Positions 17,610-25,731 of a stretch of DNA of 64,000 bases are shown here, in pieces. This DNA comes from Tardiphaga alba (GTDB lineage: Bacteria > Pseudomonadota > Alphaproteobacteria > Rhizobiales > Xanthobacteraceae). The translations under genes were made by a program, and so were the position numbers. Below the pieces are notes generated by a model. The model was not told where the DNA came from. It saw nothing but the letters and a program-made list of their open reading frames with translations, and made no database searches. Positions within the stretch are counted from its first letter, which is position 1; each line of letters begins with the position of its first letter. The stretch is taken from assembly GCF_018279705.1 (NCBI RefSeq), contig NZ_CP036498.1, positions 2,497,001-2,561,000 on the forward strand, in the 5' to 3' direction.

Positions 17610-18593
17610 TTGCACATTCTCATTCTCGGCGCCGCCGGCATGGTCGGCCGCAAGCTCACCGACAGGCTCATTGCCGATGGCCGGCTCGGCAACACAGACA
17701 TCACCCGCCTGACGCTGCAGGACGTGGTGGCGCCCGCCAAGCCCAAGACATCGATCCCGACGGAAACCGTCACCTCCGATTTCTCCGATCCGAAGACGGC
17801 GCCCGCGCTTGTCGCGAGCAAGCCCGACGTCATCTTCCATCTCGCCGCCATCGTGTCGGGCGAGGCGGAGGCCGATTTCGACAAGGGCTATCGCATCAAT
17901 CTCGACGGTACCCGCTATCTCATCGACGCCATCCGCGCGGTCGGGGGTGGCTACAAGCCGCGGCTGGTGTTTACCTCATCCATCGCCGTGTTCGGCGCGC
18001 CGTTCCCCGACAAGATCGGCGACGAGTTTTTCCACACGCCGCTGACCTCCTACGGCACTCAGAAGTCGATCTGCGAATTGCTGATCGCCGACTACACCCG
18101 CAAGGGTCTGCTCGATGGCATCAGCATCCGCCTGCCGACCATCTGCGTGCGGCCGGGCGCACCTAACAAGGCGGCCTCCGGCTTCTTCTCCAACATCATG
18201 CGCGAGCCATTGGTGGGCAAGGAAGCCATTTTGCCGGTGTCCGACGATGTCCGTCACTGGGTGGCGTCGCCGCGCTCGGCGACCGGCTTCCTCATGCACG
18301 CCGGCACGATGGATCTCGCCGCCATGGGTCCGCGGCGTAACTTCTCGATGCCGGGCATGTCCGTAACTGTGGGCGAGCAGATCGCGGCGCTGGAACGCGT
18401 AGCCGGCAAGAACGTCGTCGCCCGCATCAAGCGCGAGGCGGATCCGACCATTGTCGGCATCGTGTCCGGCTGGCCGCGCGATTTCGACACCGCCCGCGCG
18501 CTGAAGCTCGGCTTCACCACCGCGGAGAAGAGCTTCGACGATTTGCTCCGCATCCATATCGAGGACGAACTCGGCGGCAAATTCGTCGATTGA
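17610..18593 (+). CDS. NAD-dependent epimerase/dehydratase, DenD-like dehydrogenase (327 aa)
   Basis: Extended SDR with N-terminal Rossmann motif ILGAAGMVGRKL and catalytic SSIAVFG ... SYGTQKS (Ser-Tyr-Lys). Diagnostic segments of the D-erythronate dehydrogenase DenD group are visible (DVIFHLAAIVSGEAEADFDKGY; RLPTICVRPGAPNKAASGFFSNIMREPL). Known DenD oxidises four-carbon acid sugars. Here no DUF1537 kinase or OtnI/OtnC partner is present, so a different acid sugar is possible. I take TTG 17610, preceded by AAAAGGAAA; GTG 17568 is an alternative. The kinase gene follows 7 bases after the stop. Confidence 0.75.
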   Translation: MHILILGAAGMVGRKLTDRLIADGRLGNTDITRLTLQDVVAPAKPKTSIPTETVTSDFSDPKTAPALVASKPDVIFHLAAIVSGEAEADFDKGYRINLDGTRYLIDAIRAVGGGYKPRLVFTSSIAVFGAPFPDKIGDEFFHTPLTSYGTQKSICELLIADYTRKGLLDGISIRLPTICVRPGAPNKAASGFFSNIMREPLVGKEAILPVSDDVRHWVASPRSATGFLMHAGTMDLAAMGPRRNFSMPGMSVTVGEQIAALERVAGKNVVARIKREADPTIVGIVSGWPRDFDTARALKLGFTTAEKSFDDLLRIHIEDELGGKFVD

Positions 18594-18600
18594 GGTCCTG

Positions 18601-19518
18601 ATGCGGATCGCCAGCATCGGCGAATGCATGATCGAGCTGCGTCAGATGCCCGGCGGGCACCTGACGCGGTCTTTCGGCGGCGACACGCTCAACACTGCCG
18701 TCTATCTGGCGCGGCTCGGCGCCCGCATCGACTACATCACCGCACTCGGTGATGACCCGCTGAGCGACGAGATGATCGCCGGTTGGCAGGACGAGCGGAT
18801 CGGCACCGGCCAAGTGCTGCGTCTCAAGGGCAAGCTGCCCGGCCTCTACATGATCGAGACCAATGCCGCCGGCGAACGCCGCTTCTATCACTGGCGCGAT
18901 GCGTCGGCGGTGCGCGGCTTGATGAGCCTGCCGGAGACGGACGCGCTGCTGGCGTCGCTTGCAGGCTATGACATGGTCTATCTCTCCGCCATCACGCTGT
19001 CGCTATTCGATATGGCCGGGCGGGAGCGCCTGATCGCAGCGCTTCAACTCTGCCGCGACCGCGGTGTCCGCGTTGCTTTCGACACCAATTTCCGCGCCCG
19101 GGGCTGGCCCGACCTCGATCTCGCGCGCGACGCATTCGGACAGGCTTTTGCCGCATCGGATATCGTACTGGCCTCGGTGGAGGACCTCTCAGCGCTTTAT
19201 CCCGACGATGGGGAAGACGCGCTGCTCGATCGCATCGATGCCGATGAGGTCGTGCTGAAACTTGCGACTCCTGCGAGTATCGTTCGCACGAACGACAAGG
19301 CGACGCGCATCGAGGCGCAGCCTGTGACGGGCACCGTTGTCGATACGACAGCGGCTGGCGATAGCTTTGCTGCAGCCTATCTTCACGCACGTCTCAGCGG
19401 CTCAGATCCTGTCGCTTCCGCGAAGGCCGGCCATCATCTCGCCGGCACCGTCGTCTGTCATCCCGGCGCGATCATCCCGCGTGAGGCAATGCCTGACATG
19501 AGAGAGTCCACATCATGA
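18601..19518 (+). CDS. kdgK: 2-dehydro-3-deoxygluconokinase, PfkB family (305 aa)
   Basis: PfkB-type sugar kinase. N-terminal sugar-binding stretches are ASIGECMIELRQ and SFGGDTLNTAVYLARLG, and the C-terminal ATP/anion-hole signature is DTTAAGDSFAAAYL with the catalytic Asp. The GECMIEL start and the pairing with KDPG aldolase (ATGA overlap of 4 bases, 19515-19518) point to phosphorylation of 2-keto-3-deoxygluconate or a close isomer to KDPG. It lies 7 bases after the DenD-like gene. With the IlvD/Edd dehydratase it gives dehydration, then phosphorylation. Confidence 0.85.
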   Translation: MRIASIGECMIELRQMPGGHLTRSFGGDTLNTAVYLARLGARIDYITALGDDPLSDEMIAGWQDERIGTGQVLRLKGKLPGLYMIETNAAGERRFYHWRDASAVRGLMSLPETDALLASLAGYDMVYLSAITLSLFDMAGRERLIAALQLCRDRGVRVAFDTNFRARGWPDLDLARDAFGQAFAASDIVLASVEDLSALYPDDGEDALLDRIDADEVVLKLATPASIVRTNDKATRIEAQPVTGTVVDTTAAGDSFAAAYLHARLSGSDPVASAKAGHHLAGTVVCHPGAIIPREAMPDMRESTS

Positions 19519-20180
19519 CCGATATCGCCAAGCGCCAGGACAGCCTGCGCCAGACGCTGATCGCCGCCAAGGTCGTGCCCGTTCTCACCATCGAGCGCGT
19601 TTCCGATGCCGTGCCGCTCGCGCGTGCACTGGTTGCGGGTGGTGTCTGCACGCTGGAGATCACATTGCGCACGGCCGCAGCCATCGACGCTGCGAAGGCG
19701 GTCATCGCCGAGGTGCCGGATGCCATTGTCGGCATCGGCACGGTGCTGTCTGCTGCTGATTTCGAGCAGGCGCACAAGCTCGGCGCGCGTTTCACCGTCA
19801 GCCCGGGCGCGACGCCGGCTTTGCTTGAAGCCGCTGCCAAGAGCGATCTGCCTCTGCTGCCCGGCGTCGCCACCGCCTCCGAAATCATGCAGGCGCGTGA
19901 ATACGGCTTTGACACATTGAAATTCTTCCCAGCCGAGCAGGCCGGCGGCCGCGCGATGCTGCGGGCATGGGGAGGGCCGTTCCCCGATCTCCGCGTGTGC
20001 CCGACCGGCGGTATCACCGAGGCGAATGCGGCAGAATGGCTCAGCGAGCCGACAGTGCTTGCAGTCGGCGGTTCCTGGATATGTCAAGCGTCATATATAA
20101 GGGCCGGGGACTGGGCCGGCATAACGGCCATGTGCCTGCGGACGATGAAAGCCCTGTCAAAACCTCTGTCACTTGGCTGA
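19515..20180 (+). CDS. eda: KDPG aldolase (221 aa)
   Basis: Class I aldolase splitting 2-keto-3-deoxy-6-phosphogluconate into pyruvate and glyceraldehyde-3-phosphate. The Schiff-base lysine is Lys136 in TLKFFPAEQAGG and the catalytic Glu is Glu48 in TLEITLRTAAA. It also has GIGTVLSAADFEQA and PLLPGVATASEIMQA, all canonical. The C-terminal region after AVGGSWI (CQASYIRAGDWAGITAMCLRTMKALSKPLSLG) fits the family. It overlaps kdgK by 4 bases and ends the sugar-acid operon; a thiolase gene starts 50 bases on, apparently a different pathway. Confidence 0.92.
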   Translation: MTDIAKRQDSLRQTLIAAKVVPVLTIERVSDAVPLARALVAGGVCTLEITLRTAAAIDAAKAVIAEVPDAIVGIGTVLSAADFEQAHKLGARFTVSPGATPALLEAAAKSDLPLLPGVATASEIMQAREYGFDTLKFFPAEQAGGRAMLRAWGGPFPDLRVCPTGGITEANAAEWLSEPTVLAVGGSWICQASYIRAGDWAGITAMCLRTMKALSKPLSLG

Positions 20181-20230
20181 AGCCGCGCTATATCTATCGC
20201 AACTGCGAAACCGAAACCGGGAGAACGACC

Positions 20231-21400
20231 ATGACTGCCAGCATCGTTGGTTGGGCGCATATGCCCTTCGGAAAATTCGACGCCGAGACCGTAGAGAGCA
20301 TGGTGGTTCGTGTCGCCACCGAAGCCATGGCGGATGCCGGCATCAGCGCGTCCGATGTGGATGAAATCGTGCTCGGCCATTTCAATGCCGGCTTCTCGCC
20401 GCAGGATTTTACGGCCTCGCTGGTGCTGCAGGCCGATCCCGCTCTGCGCTTCAAGCCCGCCACCCGCGTCGAGAATGCCTGCGCGACTGGCTCGGCCGCC
20501 GTGCATCAGGGCATCAAGTCAATCGCGGCGGGCACCGCCAAGATCGTGCTGGTGGTCGGCGTCGAGCAGATGACGAAGACGCCCGGGCCGGAGATCGGCA
20601 AGAACCTGCTGCGCGCCTCCTATCTGATGGAAGACGGCGACACGCCGGCGGGTTTTGCCGGCGTGTTCGGCGGCATCGCGCAGAAATACTTCCAGAAATA
20701 TGGCGACCAGTCAGATGCGCTGGCGATGATCGCCGCCAAGAACCACGCCAATGGCGTTCACAATCCCTATGCGCAGATGCGCAAGGATTTCGGCTTCGAA
20801 TTCTGCCGTTCCGAGAGCGAGAAGAACCCGTTCGTCGCCGGTCCGCTGAAGCGCACCGATTGCTCGCTGGTGTCGGACGGCGCCGCGGCGCTGGTGCTGA
20901 CCGACAGCGAGACGGCGAAGACCATGGGCAAGGCCGTCAATATCAAGGCCACCGGCCATGCGCAGGACTTCCTGCCGATGTCGAAGCGCGACATTCTCGA
21001 ATTCGAAGGTTGCACGGTGGCGTGGCAGAAGGCGCTGAAGTCGGCCGGCGTCACCCTCGGTGATCTCTCTTTCGTCGAGACCCATGACTGCTTCACCGTC
21101 GCCGAACTGATCGAATATGAAGCCATGGGCCTGACGCCGCGCGGGCAGGGCGCGCGCGCCATCAAGGAAGGCTGGACCCAGAAGGACGGCAAGCTGCCGG
21201 TCAATCCGTCGGGCGGCCTCAAGGCCAAGGGTCATCCGATCGGCGCCACCGGCGTCTCCATGCATGTGCTGAGCGCGATGCAGCTGCTCGATCAGGCGCC
21301 AGAGGGCATGCAGATCAAGAACGCAAAACTCGCCGGCATCTTCAATATGGGCGGTGCTGCGGTGGCGAATTACGTCTCGATCCTCGAGCCCGCGAAGTAA
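20231..21400 (+). CDS. thiolase-family acyltransferase (389 aa)
   Basis: Thiolase-fold enzyme with the nucleophile Cys84 in ENACATGSAA and the catalytic His335 in NPSGGLKAKGHPIGATG. The second catalytic Cys of classical thiolases is replaced: the C-terminal loop is NMGGAAVANY, as in SCP2-type thiolases. It probably condenses or cleaves acyl-CoA. The frame is open upstream, but ATG 20231 with GGGAGAACGACC ahead is the obvious start. An AMP-dependent acyl-CoA ligase follows after 16 bases, so the pair is an operon for acid activation and chain shortening. Confidence 0.85.
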   Translation: MTASIVGWAHMPFGKFDAETVESMVVRVATEAMADAGISASDVDEIVLGHFNAGFSPQDFTASLVLQADPALRFKPATRVENACATGSAAVHQGIKSIAAGTAKIVLVVGVEQMTKTPGPEIGKNLLRASYLMEDGDTPAGFAGVFGGIAQKYFQKYGDQSDALAMIAAKNHANGVHNPYAQMRKDFGFEFCRSESEKNPFVAGPLKRTDCSLVSDGAAALVLTDSETAKTMGKAVNIKATGHAQDFLPMSKRDILEFEGCTVAWQKALKSAGVTLGDLSFVETHDCFTVAELIEYEAMGLTPRGQGARAIKEGWTQKDGKLPVNPSGGLKAKGHPIGATGVSMHVLSAMQLLDQAPEGMQIKNAKLAGIFNMGGAAVANYVSILEPAK

Positions 21401-21416
21401 CGCGGGCTCTGCCGAG

Positions 21417-22949
21417 ATGAATGTCGCACAATGGCTGGCGGCGTCGGCGCGTTTGCATCCGCAGGCGCCGGCGCTGCTGAGTGGCACCACGGTCGAGGCT
21501 GACTACGCCACGTTTGCGCAGCGTGCCGCCGCCATCGGCGCGGGGCTGGTGCGTGAATACGGCATCGCGCCCGGCGACCGCGTGGCGCTGTTCGCATCGA
21601 ACTGCACGCAATATCTCGAATGCATGTATGCGGTGTGGTGGATCGGCGGCGTCGTGATACCCATCAATGCCAAGCTGCATGGCCGCGAAGCCGCATGGAT
21701 CTGCGACAATGCCGGCGCACGGCTCGCCATCGTGGATGGTGACAGCCACGATGTACTCGTGGCGGTGAAGGAAGACCTGCCGACAGCGATGCAGATGCTG
21801 TCGGTGGAGAGCGAGACGTTTCACGACTTGCAGCATGGCGAGCCGACGTCACATGTGCCGCTTGCGCGCGAGGATCACGATCTCGCCTGGCTGTTCTACA
21901 CCTCGGGCACCACGGGCCGGCCGAAAGGCGTGATGCTCAGCCATGGCAATCTGGTCGCCATGTCCATGTGCTATCTCGCCGATGTCGATCAGGTGCATCA
22001 GCGCGATGCCATCCTCTATGCCGCGCCGATCTCGCATGGCGCCGGCCTCTACAACTTCATCCATGTCCGCATGGCCGCGCGCCATGTGGTGCCGGAGAGC
22101 CAGGGCTTTGAGCCGGATGAAGTGCTAGATCTCGGCCGGGCGCTCGGCGATGTCGCGATGTTCGCAGCGCCGACCATGGTGCGGCGTCTGGTGGATGCGG
22201 CGAAGAAACGCGGCGAGACCGGCGAGGGCATCCGCACCATCGTCTATGGCGGCGGGCCGATGTATCTCGCCGATATCCGCGATGCCATCGCAACCATGGG
22301 GCAGCGCTTCGTGCAGATCTATGGCCAGGGTGAATCGCCGATGACGATCACCTCGCTGCCGCGCGCCTTTCACGCGGACGTCGATCATCCGCGCTATCTC
22401 GAACGGCTCGCATCCGTAGGGCCTGCGCAGAGCGTGATGTCGGTGCGCATCACCGACGCCGACAGCAAGGTGCTGCCGGTAGGCGAAACCGGTGAGGTCG
22501 AGGCCAAGGGGCCGGCTGTCATGCTCGGCTACTGGAATAACGACAAGGCCAATGCGGAAACGCTGAAGGACGGCTGGCTACGCACCGGCGATGTCGGCCG
22601 GCTGGATGCGGACGGTTTCCTCACGCTGTCCGACCGCTCCAAGGACGTCATCATTTCCGGCGGAACGAATATCTATCCGCGCGAAGTGGAGGAGGCGCTG
22701 CTGACGCATCCCGCCGTGCGGGAAGTCTCGGCGATTGGCGTCGCCGAGCCCGACTGGGGCGAGATCGTGGTCGCCTGCGTGGTGCTGGAGGATGGCGCGG
22801 CAGTCGATGACGCCGCGCTGGATGCGCATTGCCTGGCGCATATCGCGCGTTTCAAGCGGCCGAAGCGCTATGTCTATCTCGATGCATTGCCGAAGAACAA
22901 TTACGGCAAGGTCCTGAAGACCGAACTGCGGGAAATGATGAAGGCGTAG
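21417..22949 (+). CDS. AMP-dependent acyl-CoA synthetase/ligase (510 aa)
   Basis: ANL-superfamily ligase. The AMP-binding P-loop is LFYTSGTTGRPKGVMLSHGN, and IYGQGESPMTI and GWLRTGDVGRLDADGFLTLSDRSKDVIISGGTNIYPREVEE cover motifs A5-A8. The C-terminal catalytic lysine is in KNNYGKVLKTELRE. It activates a carboxylic acid to its CoA thioester using ATP. The start is ATG 21417, overlapped by an open frame from within the thiolase. It ends just before a palindromic repeat into which an IS481-type element has inserted, which may cut it off from the acyl-CoA genes downstream. Confidence 0.9.
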   Translation: MNVAQWLAASARLHPQAPALLSGTTVEADYATFAQRAAAIGAGLVREYGIAPGDRVALFASNCTQYLECMYAVWWIGGVVIPINAKLHGREAAWICDNAGARLAIVDGDSHDVLVAVKEDLPTAMQMLSVESETFHDLQHGEPTSHVPLAREDHDLAWLFYTSGTTGRPKGVMLSHGNLVAMSMCYLADVDQVHQRDAILYAAPISHGAGLYNFIHVRMAARHVVPESQGFEPDEVLDLGRALGDVAMFAAPTMVRRLVDAAKKRGETGEGIRTIVYGGGPMYLADIRDAIATMGQRFVQIYGQGESPMTITSLPRAFHADVDHPRYLERLASVGPAQSVMSVRITDADSKVLPVGETGEVEAKGPAVMLGYWNNDKANAETLKDGWLRTGDVGRLDADGFLTLSDRSKDVIISGGTNIYPREVEEALLTHPAVREVSAIGVAEPDWGEIVVACVVLEDGAAVDDAALDAHCLAHIARFKRPKRYVYLDALPKNNYGKVLKTELREMMKA

Positions 22950-22961
22950 CGCAGCTGCTTA

Positions 22962-23095
22962 ACCCTCCCCTGCAGGGGGAGGGTGGATGCGCACGCAGTG
23001 CGCAGCGGGGTGGGGTGGCGGATCCGTCATGAGCGCCGTCGCCTGCGGCTCACCCCACCCCGTCGCGCGTTGCGCGCCGACCCTCCCCTGCAGGG
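22962..23095. repeat. palindromic intergenic repeat, disrupted by IS481-type insertion
   Basis: A GC-rich composite repeat (CCCTCCCCTGCAGGGGGAGGGTGG ... ACCCTCCCCTGCAGGG) with GCGCACGCAGTGCGC inside. Its last palindrome is split: the left half ends at 23095 and the right half resumes at 24351. It is a typical rhizobial intergenic repeat. Confidence 0.65.
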
Positions 23096-23145
23096 TGTTC
23101 AGCCCGGAGACATAGCTGACACCTGTTCGGAGACATGACTGACAC
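23096..23145 (+). repeat. left inverted end of the IS481-type element
   Basis: Begins TGTTCAGCCCGGAGACATAG; carries two copies of a GGAGACAT..CTGACAC subrepeat (about 23106 and 23129). It pairs imperfectly with 24301-24350. Confidence 0.85.
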
Positions 23146-23360
23146 TTTTGCGGCGGGTCAAGTCGATGGTTGCGACCTGCCTGCTGCCAAAGAAAACGCC
23201 GTATTGGCCATCGATACCGCTCGGGCGGATGGCCAAATGTTCGCCGCGGAAAGCGCGTGGCACGCGCCATGGCTGCCCCTTGAAGCTGATCGAGGCGCCG
23301 CGCTGGGTCGATACGCTGCGGACGATGTCGCCCGGGGCGTAGACAATGTCTGCGAGCCGC

Positions 23361-24263
23361 TCAGGCATCGATCGCAGCGATGGCCGGCACGGCCATGCCC
23401 AAGGCCTCATGCGGGCGCTCCAGATTGTAGACGCTGCGCCATGTATCGAAGGCCCGCTGCAATTCGGTGAAGCCGTTGAAGCGACGCACGGCCAGCACTT
23501 CGGCCTTCAGCGTGCGATGGAAGCGCTCGTTCTTGCCGCGGCTCTGCGGATGCAGCGGCCGCGCATAGATCACCTCGACGCCGAGCTTGAGCAGCCAGAC
23601 CCGCAAGCCGGTCCAGCGCGATTGCGAACTGTCGCCCCAGGGCGGGCCGTTATCGACGAACAATGCGTCGGGCAGTCCGTAGCGACGGAAGGTCTGCGTC
23701 AGCTGCTCCTGCACGGTCATGCGCTGCTGGTTACTGCAGGCGGCAAGACGCAGGGCATAGCGCGAGTGATCGTCGATCATGGTGAGCGGGTGGCACGGCG
23801 TGCCGTCGGCCAGCGGGATATGGCCCTTGAAATCCATCTGCCACAGCGCATTCGGGGTGTCCTTCTCGAAGCGCGTGAACGGCTGCCCCGGACCGTTCGG
23901 CGGCACGATGATGCGGCCATGGCGCTGCAGGATCGCATGTACAGTGGAAGCCGCCGGCGGCACGAGGCCGTCGCGGCTCAGGCAATGGACAATCTTGCGT
24001 GCGCCCCAGGCCGGATGGGCATCGCGAATGGCGAGCACCTGCCCCTCGATCGCTGCCGCACTGCGCCGCGGGCTGGCATGTGGCCGGCGCGAGCGATCGG
24101 CAAGCTCCGCATCGCCGCCGACATGCCGCGCCAACCATTTGTAGCCGACGTCGGGACTGATGCCGAACCGCCGACACAACTCCCGCCGGTTCGCACCGTC
24201 CTGCAGCGCCAGCCGCACGAACTCCAACCTCTGATCCATTACCGACACCTCGCACCACGGCAT
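23361..24263 (-). CDS. IS481-family transposase (300 aa)
   Basis: DDE transposase of the IS3/IS481 group, intact. An N-terminal HTH (RLEFVRLALQDGANRRELCRRFGISPDVGYKWLARHVGG) is followed by an rve integrase core with Asp144 (WQMDFKGHI), Asp204 (LFVDNGPPWG) and Glu246 (SRGKNERFHRTLK). The end is NLERPHEALGM. ATG 24263 is the natural start; the frame is open 20 codons further, into the element's end. It is the only gene of the element, and no frameshift separates an orfA from an orfB, as expected for IS481. Confidence 0.93.
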   Translation of the reverse strand: MPWCEVSVMDQRLEFVRLALQDGANRRELCRRFGISPDVGYKWLARHVGGDAELADRSRRPHASPRRSAAAIEGQVLAIRDAHPAWGARKIVHCLSRDGLVPPAASTVHAILQRHGRIIVPPNGPGQPFTRFEKDTPNALWQMDFKGHIPLADGTPCHPLTMIDDHSRYALRLAACSNQQRMTVQEQLTQTFRRYGLPDALFVDNGPPWGDSSQSRWTGLRVWLLKLGVEVIYARPLHPQSRGKNERFHRTLKAEVLAVRRFNGFTELQRAFDTWRSVYNLERPHEALGMAVPAIAAIDA

Positions 24264-24300
24264 GGAAGCCTCCCAAAAGGAACTTCCACCCAATATGGAT

Positions 24301-24350
24301 GTGTCAGCTATGTCTCCGAACACCTGTCAGTGATCTGTCCGGGCTGAACA
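24301..24350 (-). repeat. right inverted end of the IS481-type element
   Basis: Complement of the left end, closing in TCCGGGCTGAACA; includes two CTGACA-type subrepeats. It is followed directly by the duplicated CAGGG. Confidence 0.85.
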
Positions 24351-24474
24351 CAGGGGAGGGTAAGCAAACGCCCGCCATCCCGCGCATAAGGCTCCGCTCC
24401 CAGCGCCCTTGCGCCTGTAATCCCGCTGCCGTTAAACCGTTTCCCAATCACACGCTTTTCGGGAGCAAACGGCT

Positions 24475-25698
24475 TTGGCGGGACCACTTCACGGGATCAA
24501 GATCATCGACATGACCTCGGTGATGATGGGGCCTTATTGCACCCAGACGCTGGGTGATTACGGCGCCGATGTCATCAAGGTGGAGTCCCCCGATGGCGAC
24601 GTGGTCCGCGCGATCGGGCCGATGCGAAATCCCGGCATGGGGCCGATTTTTCTCAATACCAATCGCAACAAGCGCTGCATCTGCATCGACCTGAAGAAGG
24701 AAGAGGGCCGCGAGGCGCTGCTGAAGCTGATCGCGACGGCCGATGTGCTGGTCTACAATGTCCGCCCGGCGGCGATGGTGCGTCTCAATCTCGGCTATGA
24801 TGTGGTGTCGAAGATCAATCCGCGCCTGATCTATGCCGGCGTGTTCGGCTTCAGCCAGGCCGGCCCCTATGCCGCCAAGCCTGCTTATGACGACCTGATC
24901 CAGGGCGCCACTGCGCTGGCGGCGCTGAATGCCCGCATCAGCCCCGATGGCGTGCCGCGTTATGTGCCGAATGCGCTGGTCGATCGCATCGTCGGGCTCA
25001 ACGCGCTCGGCGCGATCCTCGCCAGCGTCATCCATCGCGACAAGACCGGCGAGGGCCAGCGTGTCGATATTCCGATGTTCGAGACCATGGCGGGCTTCAT
25101 GATGGGCGACCACATGGGCGGGCTCACTTACGATCCGCCGCTCGACAAGGGCGGCTATGGCCGTCATCTGTCGCCGGATCGCCGGCCGTACCAGACCTCC
25201 GACGGCTATATCTGCGCGATGGTCTATAACGACAAGCAGTGGAAGAGCTTTCTCAAACATGTCGGGCGCGAGCAGCTGTTCGAGGATCCGCGCTTCGCGA
25301 CCTTCCCGCAGCGTATCCAGCATATCGATGCGGTGAATGCAGAGCTGTCGCGCATCTTCCTGACGCGCACGACGGCGGAATGGGCCAAGCTGCTCGACGA
25401 GGCCGATGTGCCGTCGGCGCCGATGCACACGCTCGACAGCATGATGGAGGACCCGCACATGGTGGCGACGGATTTCTTCCAGCAGGTCGAACATCCCACC
25501 GAAGGCGCGGTGCGCAACATGAAGGTGGCGGCCACCTGGTCGAAGACCCCGGTGGATCTGTCGCGTCTGGCCTCGCATCTCGGCGAGCAGAATGCGGAAG
25601 TGCTGGCCGAGGTCGGCTACACCGCGGAGCAGATTGCGAAACTTCACAGTGATGGCGTGCTCAAGCAGGCCGCCATGCCCGATACGTCGGAGCTGTGA
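24475..25698 (+). CDS. CaiB/BaiF family CoA-transferase (407 aa)
   Basis: Class III CoA-transferase moving CoA between carboxylic acids. It has the family opening LHGIKIIDMTSVMMGPYCTQTLGDYGADVIKVE, YNVRPAAMVRLNLGYD, and a probable catalytic Asp in PNALVDRIVGLNALGAI. The end is AEVGYTAEQIAKLHSDGVL. It starts with TTG 24475, about 10 bases after GGGAGC. It heads a run of acyl-CoA genes (dehydrogenase 33 bases on, then thiolase-like and DUF35). The donor and acceptor acids cannot be told. The IS481-type element lies directly upstream and may have separated it from its original promoter. Confidence 0.9.
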   Translation: MAGPLHGIKIIDMTSVMMGPYCTQTLGDYGADVIKVESPDGDVVRAIGPMRNPGMGPIFLNTNRNKRCICIDLKKEEGREALLKLIATADVLVYNVRPAAMVRLNLGYDVVSKINPRLIYAGVFGFSQAGPYAAKPAYDDLIQGATALAALNARISPDGVPRYVPNALVDRIVGLNALGAILASVIHRDKTGEGQRVDIPMFETMAGFMMGDHMGGLTYDPPLDKGGYGRHLSPDRRPYQTSDGYICAMVYNDKQWKSFLKHVGREQLFEDPRFATFPQRIQHIDAVNAELSRIFLTRTTAEWAKLLDEADVPSAPMHTLDSMMEDPHMVATDFFQQVEHPTEGAVRNMKVAATWSKTPVDLSRLASHLGEQNAEVLAEVGYTAEQIAKLHSDGVLKQAAMPDTSEL

Positions 25699-25731
25699 CG
25701 CAAAGACTTCTGAGACAAGGATCTTTGAGAC

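Larger units (their letters stand above)
23096..24350 (-). mobile_element. IS481-type insertion sequence, 1255 bp, with 5-bp target duplication
   Basis: A complete element. The outer ends match as inverted repeats (TGTTCAGCCCGGA at 23096 and its complement ending at 24350), and similarity extends about 50 bases in. Each end holds two copies of a GGAGACATrrCTGACA-like subrepeat, probable transposase sites. The flanking CAGGG (23091-23095 and 24351-24355) is a direct 5-bp target duplication. One transposase gene is intact. Removing the element and one CAGGG restores a palindrome, CCCTCCCCTGCAGGGGAGGGT. Intact ends and ORF suggest a recent insertion. Confidence 0.92.

Noticed and set aside
20101..20230. 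Extension of the thiolase into the aldolase gene
   Set aside because: The frame is open to 19967, but the ATG at 20231 has a good ribosome site and the protein start typical of the family; the upstream part overlaps eda.
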